A stretch of DNA of 64,000 nt. It comes from a bacterium (GTDB lineage Bacteria; Oederibacteriota; CAKKQC01). The stretch lies in assembly GCA_919901855.1 (NCBI GenBank), contig CAKKQC010000008.1, forward strand, positions 27,616-91,615, read 5' to 3'. Within the stretch, counting starts at the first letter, position 1. Each line of letters opens with the position of its first letter. The notes beneath the pieces are model-generated. The model was not told the DNA's origin, did no database searches, and worked only from the letters and a program-made list of their open reading frames with translations. A program made the position numbers and the translations under genes. Shown in pieces: positions 17,389 to 24,919 of the stretch.

Positions 17389-17589
17389 ATGAGTCGGCGG
17401 GGCGTCCGAGCCCGAGATGCGGCGGTGGAGAAGCGATCCGTGGCGGGAGCGGGGCGGAAGAGGCTGCTCGCCTTGACCCGCTCGGCCGCTACTGGCGCTC
17501 CCACGGACTTGGCCCGCAACCACGACCATTACCTCTACGGCGCGCCACGGCGCGGTTCCCGCCGACGGCGGCGCAGCCGACCCGAGTAG
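17389..17589 (+). pseudogene. Possible antitoxin relic
   Basis: The 492-base gap between the two toxin-antitoxin loci holds no convincing intact gene. This frame ends in APTDLARNHDHYLYGAPRR, which resembles, from memory, the C-terminus of small antitoxins paired with PIN-domain toxins; the first half reads as Arg-rich noise and no PIN gene follows. I treat it as a decayed antitoxin end. A search of the last 35 residues would settle it. Confidence 0.3.
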
Positions 17590-17680
17590 CCAGCCCACCG
17601 GGGGCAGTGTCCCACAGCTCCAATTGCGCGGGGGGCGCGGGAACGGGCGGGGCCTTCAACGCCCCGGGCGAGATCAGCAG

Positions 17681-17760
17681 GGCTCGGGGACATCCTTCGG
17701 ATCACCGGATTCCTCCGACTCGTGCGCCGGGTCCCGAGACAGCCGCGGCGCGCATCATCT
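17681..17760. repeat. Dispersed repeat, copy B
   Basis: Second copy of the element at 16597-16675 in the same orientation, again just downstream of the 3' end of a minus-strand toxin-antitoxin-type operon (the DUF433 gene stops at 17812). One substitution in the 45-base core disrupts one of the hairpins seen in copy A. Confidence 0.75.
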
Positions 17761-17811
17761 CGTCCCCCCGATCCTTCCGGGCGTCTTCCACGACCGTCAA
17801 CCGTCACGCCG

Positions 17812-18018
17812 CTACCATTCCCGCGTCAACCATGCCCCGTACTCGACCGCCTGCGAGATATCCGCACGCTCCAGGTCGGGATAGCCCTTGAGGATCTCCT
17901 CGAACGGAATGCCGTGGGCCACCTGTCCGACGATCCCGGACACGGGGATCCGCATCCCCCTGATGCATGCGCGCCCCCCCATGATCCGCGGGTCAAAGGT
18001 GATCCTGTCGAATGTCAT
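17812..18018 (-). CDS. DUF433 small protein
   Basis: 68 residues. The ATG at 18018 overlaps the stop of the XRE gene (ATGA). The sequence matches DUF433: FDRITFDPRIMGGRACIRGMRIPVSGIVGQVAHG, then a C-terminal helix with YPDLERADISQAVEYGAW. DUF433 proteins have a winged-helix-like fold and often pair with PIN-type (DUF5615-like) toxins as antitoxins. No such toxin follows here: the next 480 bases contain a repeat and no toxin gene. Alternatively the XRE protein and DUF433 form a regulator pair. Confidence 0.8.
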   Translation of the reverse strand: MTFDRITFDPRIMGGRACIRGMRIPVSGIVGQVAHGIPFEEILKGYPDLERADISQAVEYGAWLTREW

Positions 18019-18338
18019 GCCGCCTTCGCGGCCGGCTTGAACCTGAAGCCAAGCTCGAGCCTGCCCTTGCACGCGGCCGCAATGTGGGCCAAGAGCGGCA
18101 GGGTGGGCGTGCGCGTGTCGCTGCCACTCTCGAGCCTGGCGATCACGCTCTGCGTGCTCCCGATCTTCCTCGCCAGCGCGGCCTGCGTGAGGTGCGCCCG
18201 CCGCCGCGCCTCCCGCACCGCGAGGGCGATCTTGGTCCTCGCCCGCTCCTGCTCGTAGTGGAACCTGACCTCGGGATCCTTCAGGAGCTTCCTGAAGAAC
18301 GGACCCGAGGATTCGTACCGCTTCGCCCGTCCGTTCAT
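18015..18338 (-). CDS. XRE-family HigA-like regulator
   Basis: 107 residues with an ATG start preceded by AGGAGGT. N-terminal helices (about 1-40, Arg-rich, FFRKLLKDPEVRFHYEQER) resemble antitoxins that pair with RelE/HigB toxins. Residues 41-95 are a Cro/C1-type helix-turn-helix (LTQAALARKIGSTQSVIARLESG). A RelE/HigB toxin would be expected just upstream or downstream, but 18339-18401 is too short and DUF433 lies downstream, so this is an orphan antitoxin or regulator. A TATAGA -10-like hexamer lies at 18369-18364 on the minus strand. Confidence 0.85.
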   Translation of the reverse strand: MNGRAKRYESSGPFFRKLLKDPEVRFHYEQERARTKIALAVREARRRAHLTQAALARKIGSTQSVIARLESGSDTRTPTLPLLAHIAAACKGRLELGFRFKPAAKAA

Positions 18339-18401
18339 GCGCCAAGCACCTCCTGTCCCCTACTCTATACCCCTCTGGCTATGTCTTACACCACTCCCAT
18401 T

Positions 18402-20693
18402 TCAACCCCATAGCTTCATCTGCCCCGGTACATCATGGCATCTGGGACCCCCGGCGCGCCGGGCAGACGGCTCGGGCGGAAGCCGGGCCGGCTGAAGCAG
18501 CGCCTGCAGGGAGGCCAGCGGCCAGCCGAAGGGGGCGAGGACCGTGGCGGCGGCGCGGAGGGCGAGCGCGACGTAGGCCTCGGTGTCATAGGGCTCCCCG
18601 CCTTCGCGGACCTGGAGCGCGAGCGGCCGGTCCGTGCCCAGGACGTACGCGACCTTCTCCCCCGCCTCCAGCACCGCCCCGCGGCTCACCAACTGCTGGG
18701 CCGCCACCGCCACCGGGGTCGGCCGCGCGTACTCGAGCGGGCCCTTGGACAGGTGCCGGTGGATGGCGAGGTCCGGCCCCCGGAGCCGGCCAGACCGGAT
18801 CGTCTCCGCCGCCTCCCGGACCCGGTCCACGAGGCCTGCCGCGATCACGCGGGCTTCCGCCACGGACGCCGACTTCGCCAGCTCCTCGACCAGCCCCACC
18901 TGCAGCGCGCGCACGAACGGGGCCGCGTCCACGCGCCGCGCTTCGATCCCGCGCGCCTTGACCTCGCCGCTCTCGAAGACGCCCAGATACCGCTGGGCCA
19001 CCCCGCGCCGCTCGTCCGCCGTGCTCGGCAGGAACGCGATCCAGCGGTAGACGCCCTCGACCGCGATCGGGAGCCCCGAGCGCCGCTCGATCTCGGCCGC
19101 CAGCGCCTCGCACTCCGACACCGTCACGCGTCCCGTGGGCTTCTCGACCCAGAGGCTGTCCACGATCCCGTGGATCATCCGGTAGCCCAGGTCCTCGGCC
19201 GCCTCCTTCGCGCGCAGGAGGGCCTCCCGCCCCCACGCCGTCGTCGCCTCGTGCGCCTCGATCCGGCCGAACCGGGCGTTGCGGTAGCCCAGGTACCCGA
19301 AGGAACAGACGAGGAGCCACTTGTGCGCGGAGACGCGCGCCTTCGCCCGGGCCCGCCCGGCCTCCGTCGGCGCGGACTTCTTCAGCTCCTTGTACTTGGC
19401 CCGCTTCACGAGGAGCGGCGCGAGCACGCGCGGGATGAGCCCCTGGCGTTTCCGGCACGACCGCAGGCCGGTCTCGGGGATGAGGTCCCCGTCCTCGCGA
19501 CAGCACGGGCATCCGACGGTCTCGGGCGAGAGGTTGTGCCCCACCATGATCGCGGGATACATCGAGGCGAAGTCGAGCTCCCCCGCCCCCTCGTGCACGC
19601 CCGGTTCCGGCTGGAAGACCAGCCCGCCCTTGTCCACGGTCAGGAGTTCCTCGCCCGTCTTGAACGACTCCGTCTGCGCCTTGTCCACGGGGATGAGGAT
19701 GCCGTCGGCGACCGCCTGCGCCAACTGCATCGACGAGATCCCGGTCCCCGTGCTCGTCCGCGCGCTCACCTGCACCGGGAGCCGCGAGAGCCGGGCGGTC
19801 TCGAAGAGGCCGTCGAACCCGGTCTCGTCCAGCGTGAACGAGTTTCGCTGGTCGAGGTGAAGCCGGCCGTGCAGGATCCAGGTCTGGTCCCGGTGCACGA
19901 TGCGGCCGTAGGTGAAGTAGCTCCGGGAGTCGCTCACCTTCGGCGGCCGCGAGTCGTCGCGGTTGAGGTGGAGGGGGATGCCGTGGCGCTCCGAGAGCTC
20001 CCGGAGCCGCGGCAGGAGCCAGCCGTCGCCGTACTCGGTCAGCAGGAGGTCGGGGTCGTACTCACGGAGCAGCCCGTTGATCCGGTCGAGCATGGCGGCC
20101 GGGTCGTCGCCGTCGAGGACCCGGACCTCGCCCCCGGCCAGGTGGACCTCGATCGAGCCAGCATACCGGCCGTGCGCGGGATGGCCCCCGGTCCCCTCGG
20201 CCCGCAGCCCCAGCGTCGCGAACGGCGGGATCTCGTAGTCGAGGTCCCAGATCGAGTCCAGGCACTCGAGCCCGCGCAGGATCTCCCCGTCGATCTCCAC
20301 CCGGACCCGGGCCAGCGGGTGCCGGACGGTCTCGTAGAACCAGAGCCGGTCGGCCGCTATGTCGGCGTTATAGAACGCGAAATCCGGGAAGGTCCGCATC
20401 GCCCCGGCCATGAGCCGCATGGCCCGCTCGGCGTCCCCGATCCGGATAGCGAAAACCGGGACCTCGCGGCCGGACATGAAGTCGCGGCGCACGGCTGGTT
20501 CGAGCTCCACAGGCACCCCCTGCGCCTCGATCCACGCCCGGACCCGCTCCGTTTCCGCGGGCGCCGCCTTGAGATACGACGTGGGCCGCCACGGCTCGAC
20601 GACCCGGACCCGCCGGCCGTCGTCCAGGATCAGCCAGACCGTCATCCCCTCGGGGACGGCATAGGCATCCAGTAACCAACCCAGGGTATCCAC
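18402..20693 (-). CDS. Family B DNA polymerase, PolB2-like
   Basis: 763 residues, GTG start. Palm motif A (LDFASMYPAIM) is intact; motif B reads HKWLLVCSFGYLGYRNARFG, with Cys for the usual Asn; motif C reads HGIVDSLWV, keeping the second, metal-binding Asp but not the first. A Cys cluster (VGCPCCRED...RSCRKRQGLIP) follows motif A. In the exonuclease region (about 130-330) the ExoII-like stretch is TEYGDGWLLPRL, without the catalytic Asp, so proofreading is probably lost. These features fit the PolB2-like 'type B polymerase' group, in my recollection linked to DNA damage tolerance. The gene has its own promoter containing a LexA-box-type palindrome. It lies next to a toxin-antitoxin island. 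Confidence 0.88.
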   Translation of the reverse strand: MDTLGWLLDAYAVPEGMTVWLILDDGRRVRVVEPWRPTSYLKAAPAETERVRAWIEAQGVPVELEPAVRRDFMSGREVPVFAIRIGDAERAMRLMAGAMRTFPDFAFYNADIAADRLWFYETVRHPLARVRVEIDGEILRGLECLDSIWDLDYEIPPFATLGLRAEGTGGHPAHGRYAGSIEVHLAGGEVRVLDGDDPAAMLDRINGLLREYDPDLLLTEYGDGWLLPRLRELSERHGIPLHLNRDDSRPPKVSDSRSYFTYGRIVHRDQTWILHGRLHLDQRNSFTLDETGFDGLFETARLSRLPVQVSARTSTGTGISSMQLAQAVADGILIPVDKAQTESFKTGEELLTVDKGGLVFQPEPGVHEGAGELDFASMYPAIMVGHNLSPETVGCPCCREDGDLIPETGLRSCRKRQGLIPRVLAPLLVKRAKYKELKKSAPTEAGRARAKARVSAHKWLLVCSFGYLGYRNARFGRIEAHEATTAWGREALLRAKEAAEDLGYRMIHGIVDSLWVEKPTGRVTVSECEALAAEIERRSGLPIAVEGVYRWIAFLPSTADERRGVAQRYLGVFESGEVKARGIEARRVDAAPFVRALQVGLVEELAKSASVAEARVIAAGLVDRVREAAETIRSGRLRGPDLAIHRHLSKGPLEYARPTPVAVAAQQLVSRGAVLEAGEKVAYVLGTDRPLALQVREGGEPYDTEAYVALALRAAATVLAPFGWPLASLQALLQPARLPPEPSARRAGGPRCHDVPGQMKLWG

Positions 20694-20699
20694 ATCGCC

Positions 20700-20728
20700 A
20701 TGATAGTGAACGGGCGTTCACGTATCAA
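20700..20728 (-). promoter_or_regulatory. polB promoter with LexA-type operator in the spacer
   Basis: Minus strand: -35 TTGATA (20728-20723), exactly 17 bases, -10 TATCAT (20705-20700); each hexamer matches consensus at 5 of 6. The spacer contains the palindrome GTGAACGCCCGTTCAC (20721-20706), with 7-bp arms and the GAAC-N4-GTTC core of the Gram-positive-type LexA box. Repressor bound there would block RNA polymerase. The -10 ends six bases before the GTG start, so the message is probably leaderless. Confidence 0.7.
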
Positions 20729-20744
20729 GCAACCCGGCTCCGGG

Positions 20745-21317
20745 TCAGGCTTTCCGCGCCTCCCAGCCCTCCCGGGTCATGACCACATCGGATTCGAACC
20801 GGCCCTTGGCCCCCGGCGCCTGCGCATACATCCCGTGGAGGGTATACCCGGCCCGCCGGAACGTCCGGAGGCTCCTCGGGTTGTAGTCCCCGATCGAGAG
20901 CCCGAAGATCATGTCCGCCCCCCGCTCCTCGAACCCGAACCGGGTCAGGAGCCGGACCGCCCGGGTCCCGATCCCGCGCCCCCAGAGCCCCTTCTCGCCG
21001 ATCGACAGGTCGATCCGGAACAGGAGCTTTCCCCGGTAGAGGTCGAGCAGGCGCTGGAGGTTCATCCGCTGGAGCCAGCACTCACCCACGGGAATCCCCC
21101 CGTGCTCGATCATGAACATGAACGCGGACTCCGAGACCTGGGCATAGAGCCCCTTCGTCTCCTCCATGGTCCGGGATCGGATGTCGTCACCCTCGGAGAA
21201 ATACAGGACTTCGGGATCGTTGTTCCAGCGGTAGAGGACGTCCCAGTCGCCCTCCGTCAGCGGCCGGAGAACGACCTCCCCGTCCCGGAGCGTGACCTCG
21301 TGCGTCCGGAGCGGCAC
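20745..21317 (-). CDS. GNAT-family N-acetyltransferase (RimJ/RimL-like)
   Basis: 190 residues. The GTG start lies four bases past the stop of the ABC exporter gene, so it is probably the last gene of that operon. The GNAT fold is visible: VVLRPLTEGDWDVLYRWNNDPEV at the N-terminus, the acetyl-CoA loop GEKGLWGRGIGTRAVRLL (Q/RxxGxG) and NPRSLRTFRRAGYTLHG at the C-terminus. It would transfer an acetyl group to an amine on a small molecule or protein N-terminus; the substrate is not shown. Confidence 0.85.
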   Translation of the reverse strand: MPLRTHEVTLRDGEVVLRPLTEGDWDVLYRWNNDPEVLYFSEGDDIRSRTMEETKGLYAQVSESAFMFMIEHGGIPVGECWLQRMNLQRLLDLYRGKLLFRIDLSIGEKGLWGRGIGTRAVRLLTRFGFEERGADMIFGLSIGDYNPRSLRTFRRAGYTLHGMYAQAPGAKGRFESDVVMTREGWEARKA

Positions 21318-21321
21318 GGCC

Positions 21322-23088
21322 TCAGGACGACGGCGAGAGGGCCGCCTGCTGGCGGTAGATGTCGGCGAAATAGCCGTGGCCGTCGCGGAGCTCGGCCGGC
21401 GGTCCCTCCTCGACGATGCGGCCCGCGTCCATGACCAGGATCCGGTCGCAACTGGCCACGGAGCCCACCCGGTGGCTGACGATGACCGCCGTGCCGCCCT
21501 TCATGAACGACCGGAGGGTGGCGAGCAGCCGCTGCTCGGTCTCGCCGTCCAGGGCGCTCATGGCCGAGTCGAGCACCAGGATCTCGGGGTCGGTCAGGAG
21601 GGCCCTGGCGATCGAGAGCCGCTGCTTCTGTCCGCCCGAGAGCGAGACCCCGCGCTCCCCTATCACGGTCTCGAGGCCCCCCTTATGCTCGCGAACGAAG
21701 TCCGCGGCCATCGAGTCGTCCAGCGCCTTCCAGATCGCGGCATCGTCGCGGGCGCCCTGGGTGTAGAGCACGTTCTCCCGGATCGTGCCCGAGAACAGGA
21801 CCACGTCCTGGGGCACGAGGCCGAACGCCCGGCGCACGCTCGCCAGCTCCCACTCCCTCAAGTCCCGGCCGTTGAGGAGGATACGTCCCTCCGTCGGGTC
21901 GTAGTACCGGAGCATTAGCGCCATGAGCGTGGACTTGCCGCAACCGGACGGGCCGATGATCCCGACCTGCCGGCCGGCCTGCATCGTGACCGAGACGTTG
22001 CGCAGGGACCAGGGCAGGGCCGGGCCGTATCGGAACGAGACCTTCTCGAAGACGATCTCGCGGACGGGCTCCGTCAGCCGCGGAGCCCCGGGGGCGCTCG
22101 CGATCTCGATCGGCTCGTCCAGGAGCCGGAAGACCTTGGTGAGCGACCCCGAGGCCTGCGCGACCATCTGGGGCAGGTTGCACACGGCGATCACCGCCGG
22201 GAACAGGGACCCGAAGTAGCCGTAGAACGCGACGATGGTCCCCAGGGTGGCCTGCCCCCGGAGGTAGAGATAGCCGCCGTACACGAACACGATCATGAAC
22301 CCGATGTGGATGAGCAGTCCGTTGATGAACCCGTAGGTCGCCGAGTAGCGGTTGTACTCGACGTGCAGGTCGCGGTGCAGGAACGCGCGCTTGCCGAACT
22401 TCTCCGCCTCGTAGTCCTCGGCGGCGAACGAGCGGACGACCCGGACGGCCCCGACCTTCTCGACCACCATCCCGCAGAGGATGCCCCAGTTCTCGCGGAT
22501 CTTCTCGCTCGTGCCCCGCATCTTGGGGCGGAGCCAGAAGAACGCGGCGATCATGCCCGGGAACACGGCCGTGATCGCGAGCGTGAGCGGCAGGCTCATC
22601 CGGATCAGGATCACGTACCCGCCGAGCACGATCAGGGCGTTCGCCAGCGCGTTGATCATGCCCGCGGTCATGACGTGGGTGATGGCCCCGGGGTCGCCCA
22701 CCGCGGTCATGAGCAGCCGGCCCGCGTGGGAGCCGTCGTAGAACTTCTGCGACAGCTTGAGCATGTGGTCGGCGAGCACGGTCCGCGAGCGCTGGGTCAC
22801 GACGACGAGGAGCCGGAACAGGACGCGGTTGAACAGGAACACCAGGAACGAGTTCGCGAAGAGAATGCAGGCGCCGACCACGATGACGACGACGCCCACG
22901 CTCCAGGACCAGTGGTCGGAAACGAGCACCCGGTCCACCATGGTCTTGTTCGCGTACGGCCACCACAGCCCCAGCGTCACGCGCACGAGGATGTTCGCGA
23001 TCAGGATGGACACGACCGTCCGGTGCGGCAGGATGAACTCGCGGAAGAACCGCCAGAAGTACGATGGTTCGATCTGCGCTTTAGCCAC
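21322..23088 (-). CDS. ABC exporter half-transporter, subunit with degenerate Walker B
   Basis: 588 residues: six membrane helices (about 1-320, MsbA-type fold) then a nucleotide-binding domain. Walker A is GPSGCGKST, the signature is a normal LSGGQ (483-487), but Walker B reads ILVLDS, with Ser508 replacing the catalytic Glu; the H-loop His539 is kept. The partner gene has the complementary defect, which identifies a heterodimeric exporter with one degenerate site, as in TM287/288 or BmrCD. The GTG start overlaps the partner stop by eight bases. Transported substrate unknown; lipids, drugs and peptides are all possible. Confidence 0.92.
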   Translation of the reverse strand: MAKAQIEPSYFWRFFREFILPHRTVVSILIANILVRVTLGLWWPYANKTMVDRVLVSDHWSWSVGVVVIVVGACILFANSFLVFLFNRVLFRLLVVVTQRSRTVLADHMLKLSQKFYDGSHAGRLLMTAVGDPGAITHVMTAGMINALANALIVLGGYVILIRMSLPLTLAITAVFPGMIAAFFWLRPKMRGTSEKIRENWGILCGMVVEKVGAVRVVRSFAAEDYEAEKFGKRAFLHRDLHVEYNRYSATYGFINGLLIHIGFMIVFVYGGYLYLRGQATLGTIVAFYGYFGSLFPAVIAVCNLPQMVAQASGSLTKVFRLLDEPIEIASAPGAPRLTEPVREIVFEKVSFRYGPALPWSLRNVSVTMQAGRQVGIIGPSGCGKSTLMALMLRYYDPTEGRILLNGRDLREWELASVRRAFGLVPQDVVLFSGTIRENVLYTQGARDDAAIWKALDDSMAADFVREHKGGLETVIGERGVSLSGGQKQRLSIARALLTDPEILVLDSAMSALDGETEQRLLATLRSFMKGGTAVIVSHRVGSVASCDRILVMDAGRIVEEGPPAELRDGHGYFADIYRQQAALSPSS

Positions 23089-24901
23089 GGATCACCCCCG
23101 CCGTGAAGTGGGCCGCGTGGAGCTTGGCGTAAACGCTCTCCGGGTTCGCGAGCAGGTCCGCGGGCTTGCCCATCTCGAGGATCCGCCCCCGCTCCATGAC
23201 CACCACGAGATCGCAGTTCCGGATCGTCGAGAGCCGGTGCGCGATGATGAATGACGTCCGCTTCCGGAGCAGCTCGACGATGGCCACCTGCAGGAGCGCC
23301 TCTTCCTTGGAGTCGAGCGAGGACGTGGCCTCGTCCAGGATCACGATCGCGGGATCGATCAGGAGCGCACGCGCGATCGAAAGCCGCTGGGCCTCGCCCT
23401 CGGACGGCGTCACGCCCTCCTCGCCGCCCACGCGGGTGTCGAGGCCCTTGGGCAGGCTCCGGACGTAGCCCGCGATCTGGGAGACCTCGAGCACGCGCCA
23501 GATATCGTCCTCGGTCGCGGCCGGCTTCCCGTACGCGACGTTGGCCCGCAGCGTGTCGCTGAACAGGACCACGTCCTGCGGGACGATGCCGATGTGCCGC
23601 CGCAGGTCCTGGGGGTGGATGTCCACCGTCGGCGTGCCGTCGATCAGGATCGAGCCTTTCGTGGGCCGGTAGAAGTCCTGGAGCAGGTTCACGGTCGTCG
23701 TCTTGCCGCACCCCGTATGCCCGACGAGCGCGACGGAGGTCCCCGGCGCGACGCCGTAGTGGATGTCCTGGAGGACCGGCTTGCCCGTCTCGTACTCGAA
23801 GTACACGTGCTCGAACCGGACCTCCCCCTTCACCCCGCTGATGTGCCGCCGCCCCTCGGATAGGCGGGCCTCCTCGACCTCCTCCAGGATCGTGGTGATG
23901 CGCTCGGCCGAGACCGCGGACTGCTGCCAGGTGTTCAGCAGGTTGAACGAGGTCTCGACGGGCGCCAGGATGTACCCGATCAGGCCGGACAGCGAGAGCA
24001 GCTCCCCGAGCTTCATGTCCCCGTTGATGACCAGCAAGCAGCCCATGGCGAAGGCCGCGTGGCGCGAGACCCCCGAGGTGAGCCCGCCGAGGACGTTCAT
24101 CCGGGTGCCCTCCATCGTCATCCGGTACCAGGTGTCGGACGCGACGTGCCCGAACTGGTGGTGCGTGAGCGCCTCCCGGCGCTCGCGGGTGAAGGCCTGG
24201 ATCACGGTCATGCCCTTGAGCTTCTCGCCCCAGTTGCCCCACAGGTGGTCCTCGGCGCGGCGCCAGGCGCGCGCGGCCTTATGCACGAGCGGCAGGAACC
24301 GCTTGATGATCCCGGCGTAGATGGGGACGAAGCAGAGGACGACGACGCCGAGGCTCGTGTTCCAGGTCAGGAGGATGACGAGCGCGACGATCCCCATCAT
24401 GAACTGGAGGGAAACGTTCACGAGCTCGCTGCCGACCAGGGTCAGGAGCTGGCGGGTGTCGTTCGTGACCCGGTTCACGATCTCGCCCGACAGGGTCCGG
24501 TCGAAGTAGCTGATCGTAAGCCGGTGGAGCTTGGCGTACACGGCGAGCCGCAGGTCCGCGACGACGGTCTCGATGATCCGGACCGTCCCCTGGATTCCGA
24601 CGAGGTAGAGGGCGTGATAGACCAGGGCGTATATCCCGTAGCATGCGACGAAGAGCCAGATCGTGGGGAACGACTTCGAGGGCAGGACGGTGTCGAAGTA
24701 GATCTTGACCGCGATCGGGGTCAGGATCCCGCAGGCGAAGTACGCGCCGTAGATGAAGAACCAGGTGACGATCCGCCGGCGGTACGGGCGGAAGAACGGC
24801 CAGAACGACAGCAGGACCCGGAGCCCGAAGGAGGACTCCGCGGCCGTTGCGGCCGGCGCCGAAGGCGGGACCACCGGGATCGCCGACTCAGCCGCAGGCA
24901 C
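23081..24901 (-). CDS. ABC exporter half-transporter, subunit with degenerate signature
   Basis: 606 residues: an Ala/Pro-rich N-terminal tail, six membrane helices (about 30-345), then a nucleotide-binding domain. Walker A is GHTGCGKTT and Walker B is canonical (IVILDE, Glu524), but the signature is PSEGE (499-503) in place of LSGGQ. With the other subunit this gives one canonical site (this Walker A/B with the partner LSGGQ) and one degenerate site (partner Walker A/B with PSEGE). The GTG start is preferred by frame; the next in-frame starts lie inside the first helix. It begins 19 bases past the GH4 stop. Confidence 0.92.
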   Translation of the reverse strand: MPAAESAIPVVPPSAPAATAAESSFGLRVLLSFWPFFRPYRRRIVTWFFIYGAYFACGILTPIAVKIYFDTVLPSKSFPTIWLFVACYGIYALVYHALYLVGIQGTVRIIETVVADLRLAVYAKLHRLTISYFDRTLSGEIVNRVTNDTRQLLTLVGSELVNVSLQFMMGIVALVILLTWNTSLGVVVLCFVPIYAGIIKRFLPLVHKAARAWRRAEDHLWGNWGEKLKGMTVIQAFTRERREALTHHQFGHVASDTWYRMTMEGTRMNVLGGLTSGVSRHAAFAMGCLLVINGDMKLGELLSLSGLIGYILAPVETSFNLLNTWQQSAVSAERITTILEEVEEARLSEGRRHISGVKGEVRFEHVYFEYETGKPVLQDIHYGVAPGTSVALVGHTGCGKTTTVNLLQDFYRPTKGSILIDGTPTVDIHPQDLRRHIGIVPQDVVLFSDTLRANVAYGKPAATEDDIWRVLEVSQIAGYVRSLPKGLDTRVGGEEGVTPSEGEAQRLSIARALLIDPAIVILDEATSSLDSKEEALLQVAIVELLRKRTSFIIAHRLSTIRNCDLVVVMERGRILEMGKPADLLANPESVYAKLHAAHFTAGVIRG

Positions 24902-24919
24902 GGTGGATTTCGCCGGTCC

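Noticed and set aside
17607..17891. Short plus-strand reading frames between the toxin-antitoxin loci
   Set aside because: They overlap the repeat and the DUF433 gene and show no recognisable sequence.
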